Assembly: GCA_022825385.1 (NCBI GenBank)
Contig: JAJDWX010000001.1
Location: forward strand, 1-43,296
Source of the DNA: Rhodothermales bacterium
GTDB taxonomy: Bacteria; Bacteroidota; Rhodothermia; Rhodothermales; VXPQ01
Reading direction: 5' to 3'
Length of the DNA stretch: 43,296 nucleotides
Numbering within the stretch: the stretch's first letter is position 1; each line of letters opens with the position of its first letter. Both the position numbers and the translations under genes were made by a program. The notes under the pieces are model-generated. The model searched no databases. It saw only the letters and a program-made list of their open reading frames with translations, and was not told the DNA's origin. Positions 14,727 through 24,762 of the stretch are shown here, piece by piece.

Positions 14727-16202
14727 TCAGAAGGCGCGGGTCCATTCGCTGGGCCAGCGCTCCACCACCACTTTCGTTTGCGTATAGAACTCCACGCCGT
14801 GCCGGGACTGGGCGTGCAAATCTCCGAAGAAACTTTCGTTCCAGCCGCTGAACGGGAAAAAGGCCATGGGCGCCGCGACCCCGATATTCACGCCTATGTT
14901 GCCGGCGTCCGCTTCGTGCCGGAATTGCCGCGCATGGGCTCCGCTGCTCGTGAAGATGCAGGCCATGTTGCCGTAGGGACCGTCGTTTACGAAGCGGATG
15001 GCTTCGTCCAGCGTCTCGACGTGGCAGAGGCTCAGCACCGGGCCGAAAACCTCGACTCGGGAGAGCGTACTGCCCGGCGGAATATCCGAAAGCACGGAGG
15101 GAAAGAGGAAATAGCCGTCTTCGTAGCCTTCGACCTGCTTGCCTCGCCCGTCCACGAGGATGCGGGCGCCGTCTTGCGCCCCCGTCTCGATAAGCCCTTC
15201 GACGCGCGCTCTGCTTTGCCCGGAAATCACGGGGCCCATTTGCACGGCGTCGTCCAGTCCGTAGCCTACCTTGCGCGACGCGGCGGCCTCCGCGATGCGT
15301 TCGGCGAATTCCTTGCCCGCGGCGCCTACCGTTACGGCCACCGAGGCGGCGAGACAGCGCTGTCCGGCGCAGCCAAACGCGGAGTCCGCCATGATTTGCG
15401 TCGTCATGTCCATGTCGGCGTCCGGCATGATCACCACCGGATTTTTTGCGCCGCCCTGGCACTGGGCGCGTTTTCCCGCCGCGGCCGCCCGTCCGTACAC
15501 ATAGCGCGCGACGGGCGTGGAGCCGACGAAACTCACGGCGCGGACCAGCGGGTGGTCCAGAAGCGCTTCCACGGCGTCTTTCCCTCCGTGCACGAGTTGC
15601 AGCACGCCCGGCGGAAAATCGCAGGCGTCGATCAGGTCGAAAAGCCGGGCGCTGGTGACCGGGACGCGCTCGCTCGGTTTCAGGATGAAGCAATTGCCGG
15701 TAGCGACGGCGTAGGGCAGGAACCACAGGGGAATCATGCCGGGGAAATTAAACGGGGTGATGGCTGCCGTAACGCCCAGCGGTTGCCGAATCATATGCTC
15801 GTCGATGCCGCGGGCGACGTCCTCGTTGTTGACGCCCTGCATGAGGATGGGCGAGCCAATGGCCACTTCCACGTTTTCGATGCCCCGGCGCAGTTCGCCC
15901 AGGCTTTCCCGGAAGGTTTTGCCGCATTCGTTCGTGATCGTTCGGGCCAGGTCCCCGGCGCGCTCCTCCAGGAGGCGCTTGAGTTGGAAGAGGTACCCGA
16001 TGCGTTCCGTAACCGGGGTGGCCCGCCATGCCGGGAAGGCCTTGTGCGCCGCCTGCACGGCCTCGTTGACTTCCTCCTTCGACGAGAGGGGGACGCGGGC
16101 CAGCGGCGCGGCCGTGGCGGGATTCAGTACGTCCAGGAGGGGGCTTTCCTTGCGGAGTCGCCAGTCGCCTGCTATGTAATGGCGTAGCGGAGCGGGGGAC
16201 AT
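14727..16202 (-). CDS. mmsA: CoA-acylating (methyl)malonate-semialdehyde dehydrogenase
   Basis: The enzyme oxidises malonate or methylmalonate semialdehyde with NAD and CoA to acetyl- or propionyl-CoA (MmsA/IolA). The protein is 491 residues, the normal family length. Signature parts are [50 protein letters not shown] and the catalytic Cys in [12 protein letters not shown]. The start at 16202 ([10 protein letters not shown]) is chosen over an extension to 16451, which would read through the divergent intergenic region. It is the first gene of the leftward operon with iolC and the aldolase, and it would consume the malonate semialdehyde that the aldolase makes. Confidence 0.9.
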   Translation of the reverse strand: MSPAPLRHYIAGDWRLRKESPLLDVLNPATAAPLARVPLSSKEEVNEAVQAAHKAFPAWRATPVTERIGYLFQLKRLLEERAGDLARTITNECGKTFRESLGELRRGIENVEVAIGSPILMQGVNNEDVARGIDEHMIRQPLGVTAAITPFNFPGMIPLWFLPYAVATGNCFILKPSERVPVTSARLFDLIDACDFPPGVLQLVHGGKDAVEALLDHPLVRAVSFVGSTPVARYVYGRAAAAGKRAQCQGGAKNPVVIMPDADMDMTTQIMADSAFGCAGQRCLAASVAVTVGAAGKEFAERIAEAAASRKVGYGLDDAVQMGPVISGQSRARVEGLIETGAQDGARILVDGRGKQVEGYEDGYFLFPSVLSDIPPGSTLSRVEVFGPVLSLCHVETLDEAIRFVNDGPYGNMACIFTSSGAHARQFRHEADAGNIGVNIGVAAPMAFFPFSGWNESFFGDLHAQSRHGVEFYTQTKVVVERWPSEWTRAF

Positions 16203-16440
16203 GAGGTCGATTTGTGAATTTTTAATGAACAGGCAAGGCGCGGGTTGCCTGCGCGCCTGGATGGGTCCGCCACGCGCCGTCGCCGCGCGCGCAGGGGCCC
16301 CGATCGGCGCATCCGTAAATTCGACAGGGGCCTTTTGTGTTCCTGTGGCGGATGCGGCGTCCTTGTCTTTTCCGGCGAGGAGGCCGGGCGAAAATCCGGT
16401 TTCCGGCGCGATCTGGCGTATAGAATACGGAGCGCAGCGG

Positions 16441-16448
16441 TATATTTG
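16441..16448 (+). promoter_or_regulatory. Possible Bacteroidota-type -7 box before the alcohol dehydrogenase
   Basis: TATATTTG fits the TAnnTTTG -7 motif known from Bacteroidetes and lies 32 bases before the start codon. No matching TTG box is seen about 20 bases upstream, so support is weak. The divergent intergenic region (16203-16480) shows nothing else clear. Confidence 0.25.
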
Positions 16449-16480
16449 CAAGGTACGACATCCACCAACGGAACCCTCGC

Positions 16481-17515
16481 ATGAAAGCGGTCATGAAAGT
16501 CGCCCCCGGCGCGGGGCATATCGAACTCCGCGACATTCCCGAACCGAACCCGGGCCCCGGGCAGGTCAAGATTCGGGTGCAGGCCGCCGGGATATGCGGT
16601 ACGGACCTCCATATATATAAGGACGAATTCCCGTCCTGGCCTCCGGTCGTGCTTGGACACGAAGTGGCGGGCGAGATTGCGGACGCCGGAGACGACGTGG
16701 AGGGCCTGGCGCCGGGCCTGCGCGTAACGACGGAGACCTATTTTTCCACCTGCGGGGGATGCCGCTATTGCCGCGCCGGACGCGCGAACCTGTGTCTCGG
16801 TCGCCGTTCGATCGGGTCGGCGGTCAACGGGGGGTTCGCCCGGTACGTGATTGTCCCGGCGGCGGGCGTGCACGCCTTGCCGGAGAACGTGGATTTCGAG
16901 GCCGGGGCCCTGACCGAACCGCTGGCCTGCGTGGCGCACGGCGTATCCAGCGTTCCGACGGTGTTTCCCGGGGACGTGGCGGTCGTGGCGGGTCCCGGCG
17001 CCATCGGGCTGCTTACGTTGCAGGTGGCGAAGGCGGCGGGCGCCACCGTGGTCGTACTGGGCGCGGACGGCGACGAGCGGCGCCTGGAACTGGCCCGTTC
17101 GCTGGGGGCGGACCATACCGTCAACGCGCAGCGCGAAAGCCCCCGGGACCTTGTGGCCGCCCTCGCGCCCGAAGGCATGGGGGCGGACGTGGCGTACGAA
17201 TGTTCGGGGGCGGGGCAGGCCGCCGCCGGGTTATTGGACCTGGTTCGGCGGGCGGGGCGGTATGTGCAGATCGGGCTTTTCGGCAAGCCCGTCGCCTGGG
17301 ATCTGGACCAGGTATGCTACAAGGAACTGGTTGTTACCGGCAGCAACGCAAGCGTGCCTCCCGCCTGGCTGCGGGCGTTGCAACTACTGCGAACCGGGCA
17401 GGTGCGCACGAAGCCGCTCGTAACCGATATCTTCGAGATAACGGAATGGAAAGCGGCCTTCGAGGGTTTCGAACGGCGGCGCGGCGTGAAGACCCTGTTC
17501 GTTCCCGCGGACTGA
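16481..17515 (+). CDS. Zinc-dependent alcohol/polyol dehydrogenase (MDR family)
   Basis: The 344-residue medium-chain dehydrogenase resembles threonine, sorbitol and other polyol dehydrogenases. It has a catalytic zinc site (Cys in [10 protein letters not shown] and His-Glu in LGHEVAG). It has a complete structural zinc site in [15 protein letters not shown] and an NAD-binding [19 protein letters not shown] loop. The substrate cannot be read from sequence. It is divergent from mmsA-iolC, so it may oxidise a polyol or sugar acid feeding that pathway. There is no second gene with it before the TonB region. The start ATG 16481 matches the family N-terminus MKAV. Confidence 0.8.
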   Translation: MKAVMKVAPGAGHIELRDIPEPNPGPGQVKIRVQAAGICGTDLHIYKDEFPSWPPVVLGHEVAGEIADAGDDVEGLAPGLRVTTETYFSTCGGCRYCRAGRANLCLGRRSIGSAVNGGFARYVIVPAAGVHALPENVDFEAGALTEPLACVAHGVSSVPTVFPGDVAVVAGPGAIGLLTLQVAKAAGATVVVLGADGDERRLELARSLGADHTVNAQRESPRDLVAALAPEGMGADVAYECSGAGQAAAGLLDLVRRAGRYVQIGLFGKPVAWDLDQVCYKELVVTGSNASVPPAWLRALQLLRTGQVRTKPLVTDIFEITEWKAAFEGFERRRGVKTLFVPAD

Positions 17516-17545
17516 TTCGGCGGCGCGTCTGGATGCCCTACTCGA

Positions 17546-17563
17546 CCGGATTGCCGCATCCGG
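17546..17563 (+). terminator. Short hairpin after the alcohol dehydrogenase
   Basis: CCGGAT and ATCCGG pair as a 6-bp stem with a six-base loop, 31 bp after the stop codon. No T-run follows (an A-run begins at 17575), so termination is uncertain. Confidence 0.25.
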
Positions 17564-17594
17564 AGCCCCCGTTCAAAAAAAAATTCTTCTTTTC

Positions 17595-17623
17595 TTGTTT
17601 TATTGTTTAAGATGTCGTACACT
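17595..17623 (+). promoter_or_regulatory. Promoter of surface cassette 1
   Basis: TTGTTT (17595-17600), 17-nt spacer, TACACT (17618-17623), with an A-run (17575-17583) and ATTCTTC upstream. The layout is the same as at 34379-34407 before the paralogous cassette. The leader to the start codon is about 145 nt, and AGAGGG at 17754-17759 is the ribosome-binding site. Confidence 0.55.
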
Positions 17624-17767
17624 CTATCGGATTTTGTGCGCACTTCACCCGGATACGTTCCACGTACGCGGGACACGATGTTCCACGACTATTGCGTGAA
17701 TTGCGGGGTTGTCGCGCTTTTTCAAGCGTTATTCGCTAACCAAAATACATACCAGAGGGTCATGCAT

Positions 17768-20700
17768 ATGAGACTGGCAAAGCTACTGTTTACGCTTGCA
17801 TTGCTTATCCCGGCCACGGCCTGGGCGCAGCAGGGCAAGATCGCTGGTCAGGTAACCGACGGGAACACCGGGGACTCGCTTCCCGGCGTGAACGTGGTCA
17901 TCGAAGGCACCACGCAAGGCGCCGTTACCGACGCCGAGGGGTTCTACCACATTCTGAACGTGCGTCCCGGCACGTACAACCTCCAGGCGTCGTTCATTGG
18001 ATATACGACTGCGGTTCAGCAAGGAATCCACGTGAGCACGGACCTTACGACCACGGTGAACTTCGAGCTGAACGAGGCAACCGCGGAGCTTGAGGAAGTG
18101 GTCGTGGTGGCCGAGCAGCCTATCGTACAGGCGGACGTTTCGGCGAACGTGGCGAACCTGAGCGCCCAGGACTTTCAGGACCTGCCGGTGGCGGGCGTTT
18201 CGGAGGTGCTGGACTTGCAGGCGGGCATCGAGCCAGGCATGCGCGTGCGCGGCGGCGGCCTCAACGAGGTGGCCTTTATCGTAGACGGCTTGCAGATGCG
18301 CACGGGGCGCCACAACGATCCCATGACCAGCGTCAGCTATACGTCGCTTGAGGAAGTGCAGGTTCAGACGGGCGGGTTCAGCGCGGAGTACGGTAACGTG
18401 CGTTCCGGCATCGTGAACGTGGCTACGAAAGAGCCTTCCCGCACGGACTACACGGTGGACGCGCTCATTCGTTACGCGCCGGCTCAGGACAAGACCTTTG
18501 ACGCCTACCATCAGTTGCCGTCCAGTTGCAACTATTCCGGCTCGTCCATTCCTATTGAGTGCGACACCTGGTTTGCGCGCCCGATCCTGGACCCGGCGGT
18601 TCGGCTGAATGGTTCGGCGGACGTATGGGATTCATACCAGGCTCGGCAGTACAAGCCGTTTCCGGGTTGGCAAGGCATCTTGACCCGGCTGCATGACGAA
18701 GGGTTCGACGTGACCGAGTCGGACATGATCGAATACTGGCATTACATGTGGCGCAAGAGCAACGAGATCACAATGCCGGATTACGACGCCGACATTACGG
18801 TCGGCGGACCGGTTCCGGGCATCAGCCAGTACCTTGGCGATCTCCGCTTCCTTGCGTCGTATCGCGGCACCCAGACGGCCTATTTGTATCCGCAGGACCG
18901 CGAAGCTTACACGGACAATACCTATCAGGTCAAACTGATTTCCAATGTGGCGCCTGGCATGAAAGTGACGGCGCACGCTCTCGGCACCCGGCAGCGCGGT
19001 CAGCTTTGGCAGGAAAATTCGCGCGGCACCGAGATTTGGTCGGGCGACATTCCGGCCTATCCCTGGTGGCAGAACGAAGGTCGCGACGTAGGCAAGCAGA
19101 TCTGGGAGATCGACATTCGCGGGGACGAGTTGTTTACGGACGGACAGTGGCCCGTCGGCGACGTCGATCACGACATGCTGGGCTTGCAGCTTACGCATAC
19201 GCTGAACCAGAATACGTTCTACGAGGTAGGCCTTCAGCGCATGGCGTCGAACTATCAAACCCGGCTTCCGACGTTGCGCGACGGATCGTTCGTATGTTCT
19301 TCGTCTGGCACAGGCCCCAATGGCGAAGCCTGCGAGCCGTACGAACTCGTTCGCATTCCCTGGACGGACAACTTCGGCCGCATCAACGACGGTTTCAATA
19401 GTCTGGTTGGGCAGCAGGACGGCATCATATGCTTCGGCGGCGATTCCGACGTTACTGGAGACGGCGCAGCAACCCCGTACTGCTCCGGTCAGGAGCCCAT
19501 GGGCTTCGCCGGTATCGGCGGCAACATCCTGACGGACGAATCGACGGGCGGTCACTGGGTCAAGACCCGCGACACTTCGACCGTTACGGTGTATACCGGG
19601 CGTTTCGACCTGACGAGCCAGCTGAATCGTTTCCTGTTGCTCAAGACGGGCGCCGAGCTGATCTTCAGCGATTACGACATGAACTACGCGAGCATCAACA
19701 TTGCCTTGGCGGGCCCGCAATCCGGGGCGCGCTGGCCGTGGGACGGCTCGCCGGTGCAGGGCGCGGCCTATGTTCAGGGTAAACTCGAATTCCAGGGCAT
19801 GATCGCGAACCTCGGCGTACGCCTTGATTACTTCGACCCGAATACGGAATGGTGGGATTACGGATACTACGATGGCATCTTGCGTTTCGACCGGGACAAA
19901 CTGGACGAGGACCTCGATAAAGAATCTGTTTCCTCTCAGTTGGGCGTCAGTCCGCGCGTGGGTATTTCCTTCCCGATCACGACGAACAGCAAGTTGTACT
20001 TCAACTACGGTCACTTCCGTCAGATGATGGACGCCTACGACGTATTGGGCATTCAGCAGTCCAAGGCGGGCGGCATTGATCAGCTGGCGAACCCGGAGCA
20101 TCCGCTGCCCAAGACGGTGGCGTACGAACTGGGCTTCGACCAGAACGTGCTGGACCAGTTCCTCGTCCGTATTTCCGGGTACTACCGGGACAACAAGGAG
20201 GAGACCCGGACCGTCAATTTCCAGAGTCTGGGCGGCGTTGTGAGTTACAGTACGAAGATGCCGTGGCATTACTCGGATACGCGGGGCGCGGAGTTCAGCA
20301 TTTCCAAGAACCGGGGCAAGTGGGTTCAGGGCTTTGCGAACTTCACGTACCAGCAGCGGAAGTCGGGTAACTTCGGGTATTCGAACTTCTACGAGAACTC
20401 GTTCCAGATGGTGAACTGGCTGCGCACCTCCACGGACTACAGGCAGTCGGCGCCGGTAGCCGAGCCGTTCGCGAATGCAAACTTGCTGGTGATTACGCCA
20501 GAAGGCTTCGGCCCCCAGATCGCGGGCGGGAATCCCTTGGCGAATTTCCGCGTCAGCCTCCTTGGCGAATGGCGCAAGGGCGTTGCGTTGACTTGGGCGG
20601 GCGATTTTTCTGCAAGCATCCCGGAAGTGCGCAACAACGTTCGGTATCGCGACTACTGGAACTTCGACCTGCGCTTTACGAAGCACTTTAGCGCCGGGCC

Positions 20701-21172
20701 CACGCGGTTGCAGGTGTTTGCGGACATAGACAATGTCTTCAACCTGCGGCATTTGAACTGGGGCGGCGCTTTCCTGGAACGTCAGGGAGACGATCCTGGG
20801 GATTACATGCGGTCGCTGCATTTGGCCGATGATATCTTCGACCAGTTGCCGGAAGGCAGTTCCAAGCCCTACGAGTGGGTTCCGGGCGACGACAAGCCGG
20901 GCGTATTCCGCGACTGGGACGTTGCGTTCCAGCCGATCGAGGCCAAGGCCACATTGCCGGAGGCCCCCGACGAAGGCTTCGAACGAGGCTGGGTGTATGC
21001 GAGCGATACGGGATCGTATCACCGGTGGACAGGCAGCGCCTGGGAGAGCGTTCCCCAGGGCGAACTGGATCAGGTGCTGGAAGACAAGGCATACATCGAT
21101 ATGCCGAACCACCGGTTCAACACCTTCCTGAATCCGCGTCGCGTTACGTTCGGCCTGCGGGTAAGCTTCTAA
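17768..21172 (+). CDS. TonB-dependent receptor 1 with carboxypeptidase-regulatory-like domain
   Basis: The product is a 1134-residue outer-membrane receptor for energised uptake of an unknown ligand. It has a signal peptide (MRLAKLLFTLALLIPATAWA), a CarboxypepD_reg-like beta domain (about 22-108, GKIAGQVTDGNTGDSLPGVN), and a plug domain (about 115-230, with VSYTSLEEVQVQTGGFSAEYG). The beta barrel follows and ends in FGLRVSF with the terminal Phe. Just before the last strand is an insert (about 1075-1122, TGSYHRWTGSAWESV) shared with receptor 2. I chose ATG 17768 over ATG 17762 because AGAGGG is eight bases away and receptor 2 also starts MRLAKLL. No SusD gene is nearby. It is the first gene of cassette 1. 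Confidence 0.9.
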   Translation: MRLAKLLFTLALLIPATAWAQQGKIAGQVTDGNTGDSLPGVNVVIEGTTQGAVTDAEGFYHILNVRPGTYNLQASFIGYTTAVQQGIHVSTDLTTTVNFELNEATAELEEVVVVAEQPIVQADVSANVANLSAQDFQDLPVAGVSEVLDLQAGIEPGMRVRGGGLNEVAFIVDGLQMRTGRHNDPMTSVSYTSLEEVQVQTGGFSAEYGNVRSGIVNVATKEPSRTDYTVDALIRYAPAQDKTFDAYHQLPSSCNYSGSSIPIECDTWFARPILDPAVRLNGSADVWDSYQARQYKPFPGWQGILTRLHDEGFDVTESDMIEYWHYMWRKSNEITMPDYDADITVGGPVPGISQYLGDLRFLASYRGTQTAYLYPQDREAYTDNTYQVKLISNVAPGMKVTAHALGTRQRGQLWQENSRGTEIWSGDIPAYPWWQNEGRDVGKQIWEIDIRGDELFTDGQWPVGDVDHDMLGLQLTHTLNQNTFYEVGLQRMASNYQTRLPTLRDGSFVCSSSGTGPNGEACEPYELVRIPWTDNFGRINDGFNSLVGQQDGIICFGGDSDVTGDGAATPYCSGQEPMGFAGIGGNILTDESTGGHWVKTRDTSTVTVYTGRFDLTSQLNRFLLLKTGAELIFSDYDMNYASINIALAGPQSGARWPWDGSPVQGAAYVQGKLEFQGMIANLGVRLDYFDPNTEWWDYGYYDGILRFDRDKLDEDLDKESVSSQLGVSPRVGISFPITTNSKLYFNYGHFRQMMDAYDVLGIQQSKAGGIDQLANPEHPLPKTVAYELGFDQNVLDQFLVRISGYYRDNKEETRTVNFQSLGGVVSYSTKMPWHYSDTRGAEFSISKNRGKWVQGFANFTYQQRKSGNFGYSNFYENSFQMVNWLRTSTDYRQSAPVAEPFANANLLVITPEGFGPQIAGGNPLANFRVSLLGEWRKGVALTWAGDFSASIPEVRNNVRYRDYWNFDLRFTKHFSAGPTRLQVFADIDNVFNLRHLNWGGAFLERQGDDPGDYMRSLHLADDIFDQLPEGSSKPYEWVPGDDKPGVFRDWDVAFQPIEAKATLPEAPDEGFERGWVYASDTGSYHRWTGSAWESVPQGELDQVLEDKAYIDMPNHRFNTFLNPRRVTFGLRVSF

Positions 21173-21183
21173 ACGAAATGGAT

Positions 21184-21217
21184 TTTCCCCGGGGATCGGC
21201 GACGATTCCCGGGGAAA
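21184..21217 (+). other. Intergenic hairpin between receptor 1 and exported protein 1
   Basis: TTTCCCCGGG (21184-21193) pairs perfectly with CCCGGGGAAA (21208-21217) around a 14-nt loop. It is not followed by a T-run. It may be an mRNA-stabilising or partial terminator structure that lowers expression of downstream genes. Confidence 0.55.
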
Positions 21218-21249
21218 CCGGCAGTTATTCTTACATAAGAAACAAAACC

Positions 21250-23586
21250 ATGATGAAAGCCAGCTACAAGCTTCTTGCGGGCGTTATCCTTGCGTTTGCG
21301 TTCGGCGCGCTGGGCGTCGGTACGGCCGCGGCCCAGTTCACCGTTACGTGGATCGACATTGGAGATTACCAGGATGGTTATCCTCAGGTCGGGGTCAAGA
21401 ACGAAACGTCGAATTTGATGGCCTACCCGGCCATTCACCGGAATTCAACGCATGAGCGCTCCGGCGCCTTCTGGATCGGCGCCAAGGACTGGACAGATCC
21501 AAACGGGCAAGCCTTTCCGTATTACACTTCGCGCATCGGTCCCCGCGACCCCGGCGTCGATTTCGCCTTTCCGGTGGAGGACAAACTGATCGCCAAGTGG
21601 GAAGATTCGGAAGTTACGGTGGACGGCGTTGCTTCGTTTGACCGGGTAGCTGTCGTGAACGAAGTGGATCCGAATTTGCCGGCCGACCGGGTTCAGGAAT
21701 CCGTATGGAACATGAACATCGGCGTTACCGTCCGGAAGCGCGCGTATGCCTGGAGCAATCCGTTTCATGACGAATACCATATCGTCGAGTACGTCTTCAC
21801 GAATACGGGGAATACCGACGACGATCCTGAAATAGAGTTGCCGGACCAGAGCCTGAAGGATACGTACTTCTACTGGGTCCATCGCTGGCGCGGCACGGAT
21901 ACGGCGGCGTGGATTGGCGACGGCGGCCAGGTCTGGGGCAAATACAGCATGGTGGATGCCGTGGGCGACGGCCATGCCGACTACCCCCTCGATATTACGG
22001 CGTATTATCTGTGGAAGGGCTACGAGCCGGATTATTCCGCAGGCAACTGGGACAACCTTGGGGCGCCGATTCTTGAAGCGCACTGGTCCCAGGCCGCGGG
22101 GGATACGGTAGGTCGCCTTGCCGGGGCTTATTTCGATGGGGAAATGCCCCTGTACGCGCCGAATTCCAGCAGCGACGATTCCTTCGACCGCATGGTGCAG
22201 CCGCATACGATCGGCTTCATGGACCAGGACGAGAAACTGACGGCGGCGGGCGCGCCGCACCTCGAATATTACGAGGACGGCATTCTGACGCGCGAGGATC
22301 ACACCCCTGCGCCAGAAGGATGCTCGTCGGCTGTGTCCCGTACGCGCATGTGCCCGATGTGGGCGGATCGCATCGAATCGGACGGCAATTTCTGGGAGCC
22401 TTCGAACAATCCGAGCCAGGGTCGCCAGGGCGGCCATGCCGCTACGGCGGCGTACGGTCCCTACCAAATGGACTTCGGCGACGAGGTACGTATTCTCTTT
22501 GTTCGTTCGGTGGGCGGCCTGGACTTTGACGCGGCGCTTGCCATCGGTCGGGAGTTCAAACTGACGGGCCGGAATCGCGAGGCCGTAATACGGTACGACG
22601 CCAACGGCGACGGCGTGATCAAGGACGACGTGGAGTATAGTTACCACGACGTATACGACTTGGGCCTTGAAGCCATGACGAAGAACCAGTGGGTGCTTAC
22701 GGCGAGGGATTCGCTCTTCAAGAATTTCGTCACCGCGCGCGCCGTATACGAAGCGTCGAACGACCTTACGACGTATCCGGTCGCGCAGCCTCCCTTGCCG
22801 CCGACGAAGTTTTCGGTGAACGGCAAGCCTGGCCAGATCGAACTGGCGTGGGAGCCGTCTGCGGGCGGTCCGTCGCGCGTTGGCTGGGAAGTGTACCGTA
22901 CGGATCGGAATGTATGGTGGAGCCCTGCGTACGACTATGTCCGCGAGGCGGATAATTTGATAGGCGCGCTCAACAGCCTGGACGACGAGGCGAATATGGG
23001 TCGGCTTCGTCGAAGGGAAGACGAGATGCCGTACACCTGTTTGCGCGGCATGCGTCCCGATTGCGAAGGCCCCGCCCTGGACGCGGGGGCTACCGCGTTC
23101 AACGACGAGACGGCCATTCGCGGCACGGATTATTACTACTATCTCGTCGCGGTGGGCGAGGAACTCCCGAACGATCCGAGCGGACTTACGGGCGTTCCCG
23201 GAGGCGGCGTACGGTTGCGCAGCAGCCGGTACTTTACGCAGACCTACCAGCCCACAAACCTGAAGCGTCCGCCGTTTGGCGCTACCGGGACGATCGAGGA
23301 TGTGCGCGTGGTGCCGAACCCGGTCAATCTTGGTTCCGATCAATCCATTCGCTTCACGAAGGAAGACGAAGTCGCCTTCTTTAATATTCCGGGCGAGTGC
23401 ACGATCAGGATTTACTCGGAGATCGGCGAACTTATCGAAACCATCGAACACACGGACGGAAGCGGCGACGAGAAGTGGAACCTCACGACCCGCGCGCGGC
23501 AGCTTCTGGTGAGCGGTATTTATATCGCGGTGGTCGAGACGCCCACAGGCGAGCGCGTATTCCGGAAATTCACGGTCATTCGGTAA
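21250..23586 (+). CDS. T9SS-sorted exported protein 1
   Basis: The 778-residue secreted or surface protein is of unknown function. A signal peptide (about 1-28, ending AAAQ) is followed by a large region with AFWIGAKDW and EYVFTNTGN motifs shared with the paralogue at 37804. Next come a Ca-binding-type loop DANGDGVIKDD (about 450), a fibronectin-III-like domain (about 517-640) and a T9SS type A-like sorting domain (about 682-778, VVPNP ... GIYIAVVE ... FRKFTVIR). Four Cys (GCSSAVSRTRMC and TCLRGMRPDC) could form disulfides outside the cell. The context is downstream of a TonB receptor and upstream of a PorV paralogue, so it is probably the surface partner of that receptor. It is not a SusD. 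Confidence 0.8.
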   Translation: MMKASYKLLAGVILAFAFGALGVGTAAAQFTVTWIDIGDYQDGYPQVGVKNETSNLMAYPAIHRNSTHERSGAFWIGAKDWTDPNGQAFPYYTSRIGPRDPGVDFAFPVEDKLIAKWEDSEVTVDGVASFDRVAVVNEVDPNLPADRVQESVWNMNIGVTVRKRAYAWSNPFHDEYHIVEYVFTNTGNTDDDPEIELPDQSLKDTYFYWVHRWRGTDTAAWIGDGGQVWGKYSMVDAVGDGHADYPLDITAYYLWKGYEPDYSAGNWDNLGAPILEAHWSQAAGDTVGRLAGAYFDGEMPLYAPNSSSDDSFDRMVQPHTIGFMDQDEKLTAAGAPHLEYYEDGILTREDHTPAPEGCSSAVSRTRMCPMWADRIESDGNFWEPSNNPSQGRQGGHAATAAYGPYQMDFGDEVRILFVRSVGGLDFDAALAIGREFKLTGRNREAVIRYDANGDGVIKDDVEYSYHDVYDLGLEAMTKNQWVLTARDSLFKNFVTARAVYEASNDLTTYPVAQPPLPPTKFSVNGKPGQIELAWEPSAGGPSRVGWEVYRTDRNVWWSPAYDYVREADNLIGALNSLDDEANMGRLRRREDEMPYTCLRGMRPDCEGPALDAGATAFNDETAIRGTDYYYYLVAVGEELPNDPSGLTGVPGGGVRLRSSRYFTQTYQPTNLKRPPFGATGTIEDVRVVPNPVNLGSDQSIRFTKEDEVAFFNIPGECTIRIYSEIGELIETIEHTDGSGDEKWNLTTRARQLLVSGIYIAVVETPTGERVFRKFTVIR

Positions 23587-23592
23587 CCCGGA

Positions 23593-23627
23593 CTCGGGGG
23601 CGGGCCGCTTGATGGTTCGCCCCCGAG
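23593..23627 (+). other. Hairpin between exported protein 1 and PorV 1
   Basis: CTCGGGGGCG (23593-23602) pairs perfectly with CGCCCCCGAG (23618-23627), loop 15 nt, no T-run. A hairpin of different sequence lies at the same place in cassette 2 (40068-40100). It could be a processing or attenuation signal. Confidence 0.6.
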
Positions 23628-23673
23628 GCTTCGACACACGAAACCCTTTATCGACATTCAATCAGGCTTGATT

Positions 23674-24762
23674 ATGAAAAGGAGTATTGCTACCACATGC
23701 CTCCTCGTAGCCATCGGGTTGCTCACGGCCCCTTCGACATTCGCTCAGACGGGCATTGCGGGTCCAGATGACGAGGTGGAAACCGCCAAGCGCGGTCAAA
23801 CCGGCTTCAAATTTCTTGCGGAGTCCGTCGACGCGCGGGCAACCGCCATGGGCGGCGCCGTTACGTCGTCTACGCTGGGCTCCTCCACGGCGATGTTCTA
23901 CAATCCCGCCTCCATGGCGCGCATGGATGGTAATTTCAGCGCGGGCTTCGGCATCATGAGCTACATCGTGGACATTCAGTACAACGCGGCGAGCGTGGCG
24001 TATCGCCCGAGTGGCGGAAATTACGGCGTGGTGGGCCTCACGTTCATGAACGTGGACTACGGCGGAGAGTTTTTCGGAACGGTTCGCGCGGAAAACGACC
24101 AGGGCTACGTCGAGACCGGCGAATATAGTCCGACAGCGCTTGCGATTGGCCTGGGCTATGCGCGGTCGTTCACGGACCGCTTTTCCGTAGGCGCCCATAT
24201 CAAGTACACCCAGCAGGACCTGGGTTCATTCGCCAAAGCGCGCGCGGACGACGCCCCTGTAGCACTGGATGACGGCACGGCCGCTACGTTCGAGGATTAT
24301 GCGCTGAACACCATTGCGGTCGATTTCGGCATCCTGTACGACACAGGCTTCGAAAGCCTTACCATCGCGATGAACACGCGGAATTTCTCGCGGGAGCTGG
24401 TGTACGAACGGGAGCGCTTCGAGCTTCCGCTGACGTTCCAGATCGGTATTTCGATGGATGTTATCGATCTCACCACGCTGGACCCGAACATGCATTCGTT
24501 CCTCGTTTCCGTGGACGCGCAGCGCCCGCGCGACTTTGCGGAGCATGTGAAATTCGGCGGCGAGTACACAATCATGAACATTTTTTCCTTGCGGGGCGGT
24601 TTGGGACGCGCCTTCGTGGGAGACGATCATGAAGAAGGATTCAGCCTTGGGGCCGGTTTGAAATACGATGCTTCGGGTATTGGATTCGGCGTGGATTATG
24701 CCTACACGGATTTCGGTATTTTCGACACGGTCCAGCGGTTCGCGGTTAACCTCACCTTCTGA
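23674..24762 (+). CDS. PorV/PorQ-family outer-membrane protein 1
   Basis: The 362-residue outer-membrane beta barrel is of the PorV/PorQ (FadL-like) family. PorV is the T9SS shuttle that carries cargo by its C-terminal signal from the translocon to the surface. A signal peptide ends at about residue 27 (STFAQ). The family block FLAESVDARATAMGGAV...STAMFYNPASMARMDG is at about residues 45-90, and the protein ends in VQRFAVNLTF with a terminal Phe. Placed directly after a T9SS cargo gene, it is probably a dedicated shuttle or partner rather than the housekeeping PorV. I used ATG 23674 over the TTG six bases earlier. Confidence 0.85.
   Translation: MKRSIATTCLLVAIGLLTAPSTFAQTGIAGPDDEVETAKRGQTGFKFLAESVDARATAMGGAVTSSTLGSSTAMFYNPASMARMDGNFSAGFGIMSYIVDIQYNAASVAYRPSGGNYGVVGLTFMNVDYGGEFFGTVRAENDQGYVETGEYSPTALAIGLGYARSFTDRFSVGAHIKYTQQDLGSFAKARADDAPVALDDGTAATFEDYALNTIAVDFGILYDTGFESLTIAMNTRNFSRELVYERERFELPLTFQIGISMDVIDLTTLDPNMHSFLVSVDAQRPRDFAEHVKFGGEYTIMNIFSLRGGLGRAFVGDDHEEGFSLGAGLKYDASGIGFGVDYAYTDFGIFDTVQRFAVNLTF

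Noticed and set aside
11288..16202. Sulfoquinovose (sulfo-EMP) cluster, suggested by a PfkB kinase next to a LacD-type aldolase and an aldehyde dehydrogenase
   Set aside because: The kinase has IolC-specific segments, the dehydrogenase is MmsA/IolA type, and no sulfoquinovosidase, YihS-type isomerase or sulfolactaldehyde reductase is present.
18632..21112. Very long open frame on the minus strand opposite receptor 1 (likewise 34535-37429, 21445-23661, 24752-26464 and others)
   Set aside because: These antisense frames are a by-product of GC-rich codon use on the true strand. Their translations are Arg-, Val- and His-rich without domains, while the plus-strand products are clear families.
21250..23586. 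SusD-like partner of receptor 1
   Set aside because: No lipobox and no TPR-like SusD helices. The protein is beta-rich with a fibronectin-like domain and ends in a T9SS-type sorting domain.
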